Translations under genes and position numbers: made by a program
Shown: positions 17,310 through 31,100 of the stretch, one piece after another
Layout of the letters: every line of letters starts with the position of its first letter
How positions within the stretch are numbered: position 1 is the stretch's first letter
Assembly (NCBI GenBank): GCA_977017575.1
Contig: CDRNVI010000008.1
Location: forward strand, 232,140 to 296,139
Source of the DNA: Paramoeba atlantica
Lineage: Eukaryota > Discosea
DNA length: 64,000 nucleotides
Direction: 5' to 3'
The notes under the pieces: model-generated
The model's input: the letters and a program-made list of their open reading frames with translations, nothing else
What the model was told of the DNA's origin: nothing
Database searches by the model: none

Positions 17310-19172
17310 TCAATGAGATCTCCTGGTAGATTTTTGCGTCTTGCTTTCATCCTCTCTAAGCGAGCGTTTTCTCTGAGGGGTTCTTCCCGTAAGTACTGAT
17401 ATGCAAACTGGGATCTCATTCTTGACGCGTGTGTCTTCTGCACTCTTGCGCAGTTTTATGCCAATTTTTTCATTGGTTTTGGTTGATTTCCCCTTCGAAC
17501 GGGTGCGTTTCAATGTTTTTGATGAAGGGGTTCTACTAACAACTTCATTTTGAGAAAGAGCCTCAGATTTTGGAGGATCGGGTGTTTCCTCTTCAGCCCT
17601 CACCTGTGTAAATGCAAAAACTGGCAAAGTCCGTTTTTGTAACGATTTGAACATTTGGTCTGTGTTCAGTGGGGTCATGTTTCGTCTTTTGGAGCAGGAT
17701 TTTTCTTCCAAACCACGGAAAAAAAAGGAGGCGTTTTCGTCAGACTGTTGATAAGCTCTTTTCGCAAGCCAGTCCGATGTGTCATTATGTGGGTTCCCTT
17801 CATGCCCCCTAACCTTGATGATGAACACGCGTCGGTCAGCTTCTAATTGAAAGCAGGCACGATGTATCTTTGATAAGAGGTCCGAATTTTCAAATTGGTG
17901 AAACCCGAATAGAGAAAACCTGTTCCGAATCACATGGAAAAATTCCCATACATACGCAGAGCCTGTGTGAATGATAATATCCTTCTCATGCTTCATTGCC
18001 ATCTGCAGAGCCTCATAGACAGCATAAAGTTCCGCAGCTGTTATTGTGAGTGATATTTCTGACGGAGGTTTTAGTCCTACAAGTGTCTTTTCTACCCGAT
18101 TGCCCAATAACACAATACCGCAACCTGATGAAATTCCTGTTTTCGTTGTTCTTAATGCGCCGTCTGTGTATAAATGCAAGGAATCCGTAAGGAAGTGAAA
18201 AGGCACCGCACCTTCTTCTACGAATTGTAATGACGAGTAGACTTTTTGCTTCATTGAATCCTGTTTGGTTTTTTCCCATCTTGGAGATTCTATAGGAAGA
18301 TAATTCGGACGTGGCTCAATGCGCGCCTTTAAACGATCAACATTAGAGCGCCAGCGTGTTCTGTCTTTAGAAATTTGAATAACATCGGGAACAGACAAGC
18401 CTAGATCATCGGAACAAGATTCAGACAGACAGGTTTGCGTCTTTCGTTCCGCCACACTGAAAGGAGAATCGTGTCGAAGAAGATGGCCTATAAGCTGCGC
18501 TCTCTGTATTTTCGCCACCGTGCTAAGCTTTGAATCATTTTGGTACAGAGCTTCTGTTCGAATACCCCTTTTCCCATCCCAAGTACGGCCTACACCACAC
18601 ACCATTCTGCGCATTTTGTTTACCTCAATATCTAATTCCCGGAGCCTATTGGTTGATATATCCCATGTTCCTGAATTATATTGCACTACTGGCATCACAA
18701 GTGTACGGAATACTGTCATACGGCTCGAGATTGGCAAAGGTGATTTCCAGATCGGCCTAAGTTTATGCATCAATGCCCACCCAAGTCTCATTCGTTCGTT
18801 GGGTGCAACATTTCGATCCTCGCTTTCCTGCGTGCTTCCTAGGTAGCGGTATTTGTAAACTCTGGGGATATGCCCTATACCCGGTATTATAAGTTCGCCC
18901 CCGCTATCAGAAACCTTTCCAACAGTCATCCAAGCAGTTTTATTGACCCCCAAGTTAATACTGAGGTTTTCGTTCCGAGCAGCTCGGTAAAGACTCTCTA
19001 ACATGTCAGTGAGTTCTACTTTAGATGAGGCAAATAAGACTATATCATCGGCGTAGTCGATATCCGAGATACGCAAATGTTTCTCACCACGGCTTTTCGA
19101 TCCTGTAGAATATGTTATTAAACCAGACCCTTTAGCATCGAGCGCTTCTGCCAATATCCGATCGAGTACCAT
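17310..19172 (-). CDS. LINE copy 1: end of reverse transcriptase plus RNase H
   Basis: A 620-codon open frame. It begins inside the RT domain (the QGD region lies just upstream at ~19,195): MVLDRILAEALDAKGSG, then the catalytic YADDIVLFASS (near residue 40), thumb-like sequence, then an RNase H1 domain: LHLYTDGALRTT, AELYAVYEAL, HTGSAYVWEF and KVRGHEGNPHNDTSDWLAKR. The last ~100 residues are basic and proline/serine-rich (LKRTRSKGKSTKTNEK). It would copy the LINE RNA into DNA at a nicked target. The upstream RT motifs are missing because of an internal deletion at 19,208. The RNase H region has HTGSAYV where many families keep a catalytic D, so activity is uncertain. It is nearly identical to 54,590-55,697. 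Confidence 0.85.
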   Translation of the reverse strand: MVLDRILAEALDAKGSGLITYSTGSKSRGEKHLRISDIDYADDIVLFASSKVELTDMLESLYRAARNENLSINLGVNKTAWMTVGKVSDSGGELIIPGIGHIPRVYKYRYLGSTQESEDRNVAPNERMRLGWALMHKLRPIWKSPLPISSRMTVFRTLVMPVVQYNSGTWDISTNRLRELDIEVNKMRRMVCGVGRTWDGKRGIRTEALYQNDSKLSTVAKIQRAQLIGHLLRHDSPFSVAERKTQTCLSESCSDDLGLSVPDVIQISKDRTRWRSNVDRLKARIEPRPNYLPIESPRWEKTKQDSMKQKVYSSLQFVEEGAVPFHFLTDSLHLYTDGALRTTKTGISSGCGIVLLGNRVEKTLVGLKPPSEISLTITAAELYAVYEALQMAMKHEKDIIIHTGSAYVWEFFHVIRNRFSLFGFHQFENSDLLSKIHRACFQLEADRRVFIIKVRGHEGNPHNDTSDWLAKRAYQQSDENASFFFRGLEEKSCSKRRNMTPLNTDQMFKSLQKRTLPVFAFTQVRAEEETPDPPKSEALSQNEVVSRTPSSKTLKRTRSKGKSTKTNEKIGIKLRKSAEDTRVKNEIPVCISVLTGRTPQRKRSLREDESKTQKSTRRSH

Positions 19173-19797
19173 GATAAACAGATAGGGTGCGAGAACGTCT
19201 CCTTGCAGAGTACCATTGGGTCATTATGGTAACACCGTAACTCCGCATGAATGCCACGGCCTGGTGTAGACGATAACTGCGACGTAGAGCAAATGCGTCC
19301 GCGGACTTGCATTTCAATGTGTCCACATTTAGGGTGCTCACCACAAACCCCCCTCTCATAGCTTGAATCTTCGGTCTCTGCTCTCGGGCGCCACGCCGAA
19401 AACAGGTTTTGCGCTTCCGATTGCGTCCGTGTAATGATTTTGGGAGTATTCCAACCCTGCCTCCCAGCACATGGACACGTTCATCTCTCGGTGGAAACGG
19501 GAGGAGCCGTCCATTCATCAAGTCGTACTTAACAAGCCAATTAGACCCGCCAAGCGAAGAATGAACAACCCCTTCCCAAAGTGTAATGCGTTTGCGGTAG
19601 GCCATGCGCCAAACAACGGCCACACGTTTTCCAACTCCAAAAACCTTCGACATCTGCAAAAGGGCCTGCTGCCGGAGTTTTCTTACACCACCCCTCTGCT
19701 TTGGTTGCAAAAAGAGGTTGCCCCGACCACACCTGGCCGTTAGGAGTTTGTCACGAACTTCCAACAAACCATCGAACGGTCCGGAGGCCTCCGCCAT
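19132..19797 (-). pseudogene. LINE copy 1: N-terminal region and start of endonuclease
   Basis: Starts ATG 19,797 (MAEASGPFDGLLEVRDKLLT). Residues 1-160 are basic and rich in aromatic/glycine residues. GFVVSTLNVDTLK is the beginning of an APE-like endonuclease (TWNV-type motif). At 19,208 the sequence jumps into the RT domain out of frame. Compared with copy 2, more than 2 kb of LINE (rest of endonuclease and RT fingers/palm) is deleted, with C as the only shared base at the joint. The start codon lies 13 bp from the first 18-bp satellite unit. Confidence 0.8.
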
Positions 19798-19810
19798 TTT
19801 GTATCAACGT

Positions 19811-22800
19811 ATTAATACAAAAAGTGATCTTAATACAAAAAGTGATCTTAATACAAAAAGTGATCTTAATACAAAAGGTGATCTTAATACAAAAAGTGAT
19901 CTTAATACAAAAAGTGATCTTAATACAAAAAGTGATCTTAATACAAAAAGTGATCTTAATACAAAAAGTGATCTTAATACAAAAAGTGATCTTAATACAA
20001 AAAGTGATCTTAATACAAAAAGTGATCTTAATACAAAAAGTGATCTTAATACAAAAAGTGATCTTAATACAAAAAGTGATCTTAATACAAAAAGTGATCT
20101 TAATACAAAAAGTCATCTTAATACAAAAAGTGATCTTAATACCAAAAGTGATCTTAATACAAAAAGTGATCTTAATACAAAAAGTGATCTTAATACAAAA
20201 AGTGATCTTAATACAAAAAGTGATCTTAATACAAAAAGTGATCTTAATACAAAAAGTGGTCTTAATACAAAAAGTGATCTTAATACAAAAAGTGATCTTA
20301 ATACAAAAGGTGATCTTAATACAAAAAGTGATCTTAATACAAAAAGTGATCTTAATACAAAAAGTGATCTTAATACAAAAAGTGATCTTAATACAAAAAG
20401 TGATCTTAATACAAAAAGTGATCTTAATACAAAAAGTGATCTTAATACAAAAAGTGATCTTAATACCAAAAGTGATCTTAATACAAAAAGTGATCTTAAT
20501 ACAAAAAGTGATCTTAATACAAAAAGTGATCTTAATACAAAAAGTGATCTTAATACAAAAAGTGATCTTAATACAAAAAGTGATCTTAATACCAAAAGTG
20601 ATCTTAATACAAAAAGTGATCTTAATACAAAAAGTGATCTTAATACAAAAAGTGATCTTAATACAAAAAGTGATCTTAATACAAAAAGTGATCTTAATAC
20701 AAAAAGTGATCTTAATACAAAAAGTGATCTTAATACAAAAAGTGATCTTAATACAAAAAGTGATCTTAATACAAAAAGTGATCTTAATACAAAAAGTGAT
20801 CTTAATACAAAAAGTGATCTTAATACCAAAAGAGATCTTAATACAAAAAGTGATCTTAATACAAAAAGTGATCTTAATACAAAAAGTGATCTTAATACAA
20901 AAAGTGATCTTAATACAAAAAGTGATCTTAATACAAAAAGTGATCTTAATACAAAAAGTGATCTTAATACAAAAAGTGATCTTAATACAAAAAATGATCT
21001 TAATACAAAAAGTGATCTTAATACAAAAAGTGATCTTAATACAAAAAGTGATCTTAATACAAAAAGTGGTCTTAATACAAAAAGTGATCTTAATACAAAA
21101 AGTGATCTTAATACAAAAAGTGATCTTAATACAAAAAGTGATCTTAATACAAAAAGTGATCTTAATACAAAAAGTGATCTTAATACAAAAAGTGATCTTA
21201 ATACAAAAAGTGATCTTAATACAAAAAGTGATCTTAATACAAAAAGTGATCTTAATACAAAAAGTGATCTTAATACAAAAAGTGATCTTAATACAAAAAG
21301 TGATCTTAATACAAAAAGTGATCTTAATACCAAAAGTGATCTTAATACAAAAAGTGATCTTAATACAAAAAGTGATCTTAATACAAAAAGTGATCTTAAT
21401 ACAAAAAGTGTTCTTAATACTAAAAGTGATCTTAATACAAAAAGTGATCTTAATACAAAAAGTGATCTTAATACAAAAAGTGATCTTAATACAAAAAGTG
21501 ATCTTAATACAAAAAGTGATCTTAATACAAAAAGTGATCTTAATACAAAAAGTGATCTTAATACAAAAAGTGATCTTAATACAAAGGGTGATCTTAATAC
21601 AAAAAGTGATCTTAATACAAAAAGTGATCTTAATACAAAAAGTGATCTTAATACCAAAAGTGATCTTAATACAAAAAGTGATCTTAATACAAAAAGTGAT
21701 CTTAATACAAAAAGTGATCTTAATACAAAAAGTGATCTTAATACAAAAAGTGATCTTAATACAAAAAGTGATCTTAATACAAAAAGTGGTCTTAATACAA
21801 AAAGTGATCTTAATACAAAAAGTGATCTTAATACAAAAAGTCATCTTAATACAAAAAGTGATCTTAATACAAAAAGTGATCTTAATACAAAAAGTGATCT
21901 TAATACAAAAAGTGATCTTAATACAAAAAGTCATCTTAATACAAAAAGTGATCTTAATACCAAAAGTGATCTTAATACAAAAAGTGATCTTAATACAAAA
22001 AGTGATCTTAATACAAAAAGTGATCTTAATACAAAAAGTGATCTTAATACAAAAAGTGATCTTAATACAAAAAGTGATCTTAATACAAAAAGTGATCTTA
22101 ATACAAAAAATGATCTTAATACAAAAAGTGATCTTAATACAAAAAGTGATCTTAATACAAAAAGTGATCTTAATACAAAAAGTGGTCTTAATACAAAAAG
22201 TGATCTTAATACAAAAAGTGATCTTAATACAAAAAGTGATCTTAATACAAAAAGTGATCTTAATACAAAAAGTGATCTTAATACAAAAAGTGATCTTAAT
22301 ACAAAAAGTGATCTTAATACAAAAAGTGATCTTAATACAAAAAGTGATCTTAATACAAAAAGTGATCTTAATACAAAAAGTGATCTTAATACAAAAAGTG
22401 ATCTTAATACAAAAAGTGATCTTAATACAAAAAGTGATCTTAATACAAAAAGTGATCTTAATACCAAAAGTGATCTTAATACAAAAAGTGATCTTAATAC
22501 AAAAAGTGATCTTAATACAAAAAGTGTTCTTAATACTAAAAGTGATCTTAATACAAAAAGTGATCTTAATACAAAAAGTGATCTTAATACAAAAAGTGAT
22601 CTTAATACAAAAAGTGATCTTAATACAAAAAGTGATCTTAATACAAAAAGTGATCTTAATACAAAAAGTGATCTTAATACAAAAAGTGATCTTAATACAA
22701 AGGGTGATCTTAATACAAAAAGTGATCTTAATACAAAAAGTGATCTTAATACAAAAAGTGATCTTAATACCAAAAGTGATCTTAATACAAAAAGTGATCT

Positions 22801-25800
22801 TAATACAAAAAGTGATCTTAATACAAAAAGTGATCTTAATACAAAAAGTGATCTTAATACAAAAAGTGATCTTAATACAAAAAGTGATCTTAATACAAAA
22901 AGTGGTCTTAATACAAAAAGTGATCTTAATACAAAAAGTGATCTTAATACAAAAAGTCATCTTAATACAAAAAGTGATCTTAATACAAAAAGTGATCTTA
23001 ATACAAAAAGTGATCTTAATACAAAAAGTGATCTTAATACAAAAAGTGATCTTAATACAAAAAGTCATCTTAATACAAAAAGTGATCTTAATACAAAAAG
23101 TGATCTTAATACAAAAAGTGATCTTAATACAAAAAGTGATCTTAATACAAAAAGTGATCTTAATACAAAAAGTGATCTTAATACCAAAAGTGATCTTAAT
23201 ACAAAAAGTGATCTTAATACAAAAAGTGATCTTAATACAAAAAGTGATCTTAATACAAAAAGTGATCTTAATACAAAAAGTGATCTTAATACAAAAAGTG
23301 ATCTTAATACCAAAAGTGATCTTAATACAAAAAGTGATCTTAATACAAAAAGTGATCTTAATACAAAAAGTGATCTTAATACAAAAAGTGATCTTAATAC
23401 AAAAAGTGATCTTAATACAAAAAGTGATCTTAATACAAAAAGTGATCTTAATACAAAAAGTGATCTTAATACAAAAAGTGATCTTAATACAAAAAGTGAT
23501 CTTAATACAAAAAGTGATCTTAATACCAAAAGAGATCTTAATACAAAAAGTGATCTTAATACAAAAAGTGATCTTAATACAAAAAGTGATCTTAATACAA
23601 AAAGTGATCTTAATACAAAAAGTGATCTTAATACAAAAAGTGATCTTAATACAAAAAGTGATCTTAATACAAAAAGTGATCTTAATACAAAAAGTGATCT
23701 TAATACAAAAAGTGATCTTAATACAAAAAGTGATCTTAATACAAAAAGTGATCTTAATACAAAAAGTGGTCTTAATACAAAAAGTGATCTTAATACAAAA
23801 AGTGATCTTAATACAAAAAGTGATCTTAATACAAAAAGTGATCTTAATACAAAAAGTGATCTTAATACAAAAAGTGATCTTAATACAAAAAGTGATCTTA
23901 ATACAAAAAGTGATCTTAATACAAAAAGTGATCTTAATACAAAAAGTGATCTTAATACAAAAAGTGATCTTAATACAAAAAGTGATCTTAATACAAAAAG
24001 TGATCTTAATACAAAAAGTGATCTTAATACAAAAAGTGATCTTAATACAAAAAGTGATCTTAATACCAAAAGTGATCTTAATACAAAAAGTGATCTTAAT
24101 ACAAAAAGTGATCTTAATACAAAAAGTGATCTTAATACAAAAAGTGTTCTTAATACTAAAAGTGATCTTAATACAAAAAGTGATCTTAATACAAAAAGTG
24201 ATCTTAATACAAAAAGTGATCTTAATACAAAAAGTGATCTTAATACAAAAAGTGATCTTAATACAAAAAGTGATCTTAATACAAAAAGTGATCTTAATAC
24301 AAAAAGTGATCTTAATACAAAAAGTGATCTTAATACAAAAAGTGATCTTAATACAAAAAGTGATCTTAATACAAAAAGTGATCTTAATACAAAAAGTGAT
24401 CTTAATACCAAAAGTGATCTTAATACCAAAAGTGATCTTAATACAAAAAGTGATCTTAATACAAAAAGTGATCTTAATACAAAAAGTGATCTTAATACAA
24501 AAAGTGATCTTAATACAAAAAGTGATCTTAATACAAAAAGTGATCTTAATACAAAAAGTGATCTTAATACAAAAAGTGATCTTAATACAAAAAGTGATCT
24601 TAATACAAAAAGTGATCTTAATACAAAAAGTGATCTTAATACAAAAAGTGATCTTAATACCAAAAGTGATCTTAATACAAAAAGTGATCTTAATACAAAA
24701 AGTGATCTTAATACAAAAAGTGATCTTATTCCAAAAGGTGATCTTAATACAAAAAGTGATCTCAATACAAAAAGTGATCTTAATACAAAAAGTGATCTTA
24801 ATACAAAAAGTGATCTTAATACAAAAAGTGGTCTTAATACAAAAAGTGATCTTAATACAAAAAGTGATCTTAATACAAAAAGTCATCTTAATACAAAAAG
24901 TGATCTTAATACAAAAAGTGATCTTAATACAAAAAGTGATCTTAATACAAAAAGTGATCTTAATACAAAAAGTGATCTTAATACAAAAAGTCATCTTAAT
25001 ACAAAAAGTGATCTTAATACCAAAAGTGATCTTAATACAAAAAGTGATCTTAATACAAAAAGTGATCTTAATACAAAAAGTGATCTTAATACAAAAAGTG
25101 ATCTTAATACAAAAAGTGATCTTAATACCAAAAGTGATCTTAATACAAAAAGTGATCTTAATACAAAAAGTGATCTTAATACAAAAAGTGATCTTAATAC
25201 AAAAAGTGATCTTAATACAAAAAGTGATCTTAATACAAAAAGTGATCTTAATACAAAAAGTGATCTTAATACAAAAAGTGATCTTAATACAAAAAGTGAT
25301 CTTAATACAAAAAGTGATCTTAATACAAAAAGTGATCTTAATACAAAAAGTGATCTTAATACAAAAAGTGATCTTAATACAAAAAGTGATCTTAATACAA
25401 AAAGTGATCTTAATACCAAAAGTGATCTTAATACAAAAAGTGATCTTAATACAAAAAGTGATCTTAATACAAAAAGTGATCTTAATACAAAAAGTGTTCT
25501 TAATACTAAAAGTGATCTTAATACAAAAAGTGATCTTAATACAAAAAGTGATCTTAATACAAAAAGTGATCTTAATACAAAAAGTGATCTTAATACAAAA
25601 AGTGATCTTAATACAAAAAGTGATCTTAATACAAAAAGTGATCTTAATACAAAAAGTGATCTTAATACAAAAAGTGATCTTAATACAAAAAGTGATCTTA
25701 ATACAAAAAGTGATCTTAATACAAAAAGTGATCTTAATACAAAAAGTGATCTTAATACCAAAAGTGATCTTAATACCAAAAGTGATCTTAATACAAAAAG

Positions 25801-28117
25801 TGATCTTAATACAAAAAGTGATCTTAATACAAAAAGTGATCTTAATACAAAAAGTGATCTTAATACAAAAAGTGATCTTAATACAAAAAGTGATCTTAAT
25901 ACAAAAAGTGATCTTAATACAAAAAGTGATCTTAATACAAAAAGTGATCTTAATACAAAAAGTGATCTTAATACAAAAAGTGATCTTAATACAAAAAGTG
26001 ATCTTAATACCAAAAGTGATCTTAATACAAAAAGTGATCTTAATACAAAAAGTGATCTTAATACAAAAAGTGATCTTAATACAAAAAGTGATCTTAATAC
26101 AAAAAGTGATCTTAATACAAAAAGTGATCTTAATACAAAAAGTGATCTTAATACAAAAAGTGATCTTAATACAAAAAGTGGTCTTAATACAAAAAGTGAT
26201 CTTAATACAAAAAGTGATCTTAATACAAAAAGTCATCTTAATACAAAAAGTGATCTTAATACAAAAAGTGATCTTAATACAAAAAGTGATCTTAATACAA
26301 AAAGTGATCTTAATACAAAAAGTGATCTTAATACAAAAAGTCATCTTAATACAAAAAGTGATCTTAATACCAAAAGTGATCTTAATACAAAAAGTGATCT
26401 TAATACAAAAAGTGATCTTAATACAAAAAGTGATCTTAATACAAAAAGTGATCTTAATACAAAAAGTGATCTTAATACCAAAAGTGATCTTAATACAAAA
26501 AGTGATCTTAATACAAAAAGTGATCTTAATACAAAAAGTGATCTTAATACAAAAAGTGATCTTAATACAAAAAGTGATCTTAATACAAAAAGTGATCTTA
26601 ATACAAAAAGTGATCTTAATACAAAAAGTGATCTTAATACAAAAAGTCATCTTAATACAAAAAGTGATCTTAATACCAAAAGTGATCTTAATACAAAAAG
26701 TGATCTTAATACAAAAAGTGATCTTAATACAAAAAGTGATCTTAATACAAAAAGTGATCTTAATACAAAAAGTGGTCTTAATACAAAAAGTGATCTTAAT
26801 ACAAAAAGTGATCTTAATACAAAAGGTGATCTTAATACAAAAAGTGATCTTAATACAAAAAGTGATCTTAATACAAAACGTGATCTTAATACAAAAAGTG
26901 ATCTTAATACAAAAAGTGATCTTAATACAAAAAGTGATCTTAATACAAAAAGTGATCTTAATACAAAAAGTGATCTTAATACCAAAAGTGATCTTAATAC
27001 AAAAAGTGATCTTAATACAAAAAGTGATCTTAATACAAAAAGTGATCTTAATACAAAAAGTGATCTTAATACAAAAAGTGATCTTAATACAAAAAGTGAT
27101 CTTAATACAAAAAGTGATCTTAATACAAAAAGTGATCTTAATACAAAAAGTGATCTTAATACAAAAAGTGATCTTAATACAAAAAGTGATCTTAATACAA
27201 AAAGTGATCTTAATACAAAAAGTGATCTTAATACAAAAAGTGATCTTAATACAAAAAGTGATCTTAATACAAAAAGTGATCTTAATACAAAAAGTGATCT
27301 TAATACCAAAAGAGATCTTAATACAAAAAGTGATCTTAATACAAAAAGTGATCTTAATACAAAAAGTGATCTTAATACAAAAAGTGATCTTAATACAAAA
27401 AGTGATCTTAATACAAAAAGTGATCTTAATACAAAAAGTGATCTTAATACAAAAAGTGATCTTAATACAAAAAGTGATCTTAATACAAAAAGTGATCTTA
27501 ATACAAAAAGTGGTCTTAATACAAAAAGTGATCTTAATACAAAAAGTGATCTTAATACAAAAAGTGATCTTAATACAAAAAGTGATCTTAATACAAAAAG
27601 TGATCTTAATACAAAAAGTGATCTTAATACAAAAAGTGATCTTAATACAAAAAGTGATCTTAATACAAAAAGTGATCTTAATACAAAAAGTGATCTCAAT
27701 ACAAAAAGTGATCTTAATACAAAAAGTGATCTTAATACAAAAAGTGATCTTAATACAAAAAGTGATCTTAATACAAAAAGTGATCTTAATACAAAAAGTG
27801 ATCTTAATACAAAAAGTGATCTTAATACAAAAAGTGATCTTAATACAAAAAGTGATCTTAATACAAAAAGTGATCTTAATACAAAAAGTGATCTTAATGC
27901 AAAAAGTGATCTTAATACAAAAAGTGATCTTAATACAAAAAGTGATCTTAATACAAAAAGTGATCTTAATACAAAAAGTGATCTTAATACAAAAAGTGAT
28001 CTTAATACAAAAAGTGATCTTAATACAAAAAGTGATCTTAATACAAAAAGTGATCTTAGTACCAAAAGTGATCTTAATCGAAAACGTGATCTGAATACAA
28101 AAAGTGATCTTAATACA
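19811..28117 (+). repeat. Satellite domain 1: higher-order repeats of 62-107 units
   Basis: Marker variants recur in register. TTCTTAATACTAAAAG starts at 21,411, 22,527, 24,147 and 25,497 (spacings 1,116, 1,620 and 1,350 bp: 62, 90 and 75 units). The AGTGGT marker at 21,788, 22,904, 24,830 and 26,180 gives 62, 107 and 75 units. Paired AGTCAT variants follow each AGTGGT. Whole blocks were therefore duplicated by unequal exchange. This domain is rich in ACCAAAAG units and poor in ACAAAACG units. Confidence 0.85.
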
Positions 28118-31100
28118 AAAAGGTGATCTTAATACAAAAAGTGATCTTAATACAAAAAGTGATCTTAATACAAAAAGTGGTCTTAATACAAAAAGTGATC
28201 TTAATACAAAAAGTGATCTTAATACAAAAAGTGATCTTAATACAAAAGGTGATCTTAATACAAAAAGTGATCTTAATACAAAAAGTGAGCTTAATACAAA
28301 AGGTGATCTTAATACAAAAAGTGATCTTAATACAAAAAGTGATCTTAATACAAAAAGTGATCTTAATACAAAAAGTGATCTTATTCCAAAAGGTGATCTT
28401 AATACAAAAAGTGATCTTAATACAAAAAGTGATCTTAATACAAAAAGTGATCTTAATACAAAAAGTGATCTTAATACAAAAAGTGATCTTAATACAAAAA
28501 GTGATCTTAATACAAAAAGTGATCTTAATACAAAACGTGATCTTAATACAAAAAGTGATCTTAATACAAAAAGTGATCTTAATACAAAAGGTGATCTTAA
28601 TACAAAAAGTGATCTTAATACAAAAAGTGATCTTAATACGAAAAGTGATCTTAATACAAAAAGTGATCTTAATACAAAAAGTGATCTTAATACAAAACGT
28701 GATCTTATTACAAAAGGTGATCTTAATGCAAAAAGTGATCTTAATACAAAAAGTGATCTTAATACAAAAAGTGATCTTAATACAAAAAGTGATCTTAATA
28801 CAAAAAGTGATCTTAATACAAAAAGTGATCTTAATACAAAAAGTCATCTTAATACAAAAAGTGATCTTAATACAAAAAGTGATCTTAATACAAAAAGTGA
28901 TCTTAATACAAAAAGTGATCTTAATACAAAAAGTGATCTTAATACAAAAAGTGATCTTAATACAAAACGTGATCTTAATACAAAAAGTGATCTTAATACA
29001 AAAAGTGATCTTAATACAAAAAGTGATCTTAATACAAAAGGTGATCTTAATACAAAAGGTGATCTTAATACAAAAAGTGATCTTAATACAAAAAGTGATC
29101 TTAATACAAAAAGTGATCTTAATACAAAAGGTGATCTTAATACAAAAGTGATCTTAATACAAAAAGTGATCTGAATACAAAAAGTGATCTTAATACAAAA
29201 CGTGATCTTAATACAAAAAGTGATCTTAATACAAAAAGTGATCTTAATACAAAAAGTGATCTTAATACAAAAAGTGATCTTAATACAAAAAGTGATCTTA
29301 ATACAAAAAGTGATCTTAATACAAAATGTGATCTTAATACAAAAAGTGATCTTAATACAAAAAGTGATCTTAATACAAAAAGTGATCTTAATACAAAACG
29401 TGATCTTAATACAAAAAGTGATCTTAATACAAAAGGTGATCTTAATACAAAAAGTGATCTTAATACAAAAGGTGATCTTAATACAAAAGGTGATCTTAAT
29501 ACAAAAAGTGAACTTAATACAAAAAGTGATCTTAATACAAAAAGTGATCTTAATACAAAAAGTGATCTTAATACAAAAAGTGATCTTAATACAAAAAGTG
29601 ATCTTAATACAAAAAGTGATCTTAATACAAAAAGTGATCTTAATACAAAAAGTGATCTTAATACAAAAAGTGATCTTAATACAAAAAGTGATCTTAATAC
29701 AAAAAGTGATCTTAATACAAAACGTGATCTTAATACAAAAAGTGATCTTAATACAAAAAGTGATCTTAATACAAAAAGTGGTCTTAATACAAAAAGTGAT
29801 CTTAATACAAAAAGTGATCTTAATACAAAAAGTGATCTTAATACAAAAAGTGATCTTAATACAAAAAGTGATCTTAATACAAAAAGTGATCTTAATACAA
29901 AAAGTGATCTTAATACAAAAAGTGATCTTAATACAAAACGTGATCTTAATACAAAAAGTGATCTTAATACAAAAGGTGATCTTAATACAAAAAGTGATCT
30001 TAATACAAAAAGTGATCTTAATACAAAAAGTGATCTTAATACAAAAAGTGATCTTAATACAAAAAGTGATCTTAATACAAAAAGTGATCTTAATACAAAA
30101 GGTGATCTTAATACAAAAAGTGATCTTAATGCAAAAAGTGATCTTAATACAAAAAGTGATCATAATACCAAAAGTGATCTTAATACCAAAAGTGATCTTA
30201 ATACAAAAAGTGATCTTAATACAAAAAGTGATCTTAATACAAAAAGTGATCTTAATACAAAAAGTGATCTTAATACAAAAAGTGATCTTAATACAAAAAG
30301 TGATCTTAATACAAAAAGTGATCTTAATACAAAAAGTGATCTTAATACAAAAAGTGATCTTAATACAAAATGTGATCTTAATACAAAAAGTGATCTTAAT
30401 ACAAAAAGTGATCTTAATACAAAAAGTGATCTTAATACAAAAAGTGATCTTAATACAAAAAGTGATCTTAATACAAAAAGTGATCTTAATACAAAAAGTG
30501 ATCTTAATACAAAAAGTGATCTTAATACAAAAAGTGATCTTAATACAAAAAGTGATCTTAATACAAAAAGTGATCTTAATACAAAAAGTGATCTTAATAC
30601 AAAAAGTGATCTTAATACAAAAAGTGATCTTAATACAAAAAGTGATCTTAATACCAAAAGTGATCTTAATACAAAAAGTGATCTTAATACAAAAAGTGAT
30701 CTTAATACAAAAAGTGATCTTAATACAAAAAGTGATCTTAATACAAAAAGTGATCTTAATACAAAAAGTGGTCTTAATACAAAAAGTGATCTTAATACAA
30801 AAAGTGATCTTAATACAAAAAGTGATCTTAATACAAAAAGTGGTCTTAATACAAAACGTGATCTTAATACAAAAAGTGATCTTAATACAAAAAGTGATCT
30901 CAATACAAAAAGTGATCTTAATACAAAAAGTGATCTTAATACAAAAAGTGTTCTTAATACAAAAAGTGATCTTAATACAAAAAGTGATCTTAATACAAAA
31001 AGTGATCTTAATACCAAAAGTGATCTTAATACAAAAAGTGATCTTAATACAAAAAGTGATCTTAATACAAAAAGTGTTCTTAATACAAAAAGTGATCTTA

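Noticed and set aside
19604-28126. A 2,840-codon plus-strand ORF encoding LNTKSD repeats
   Set aside because: The 18-bp period keeps frames open without selection; the complementary and shifted frames are just as open (LIQKVI, ITFCIK, SLFVLR). The ORF only starts because the frame happens to cross antisense LINE sequence.
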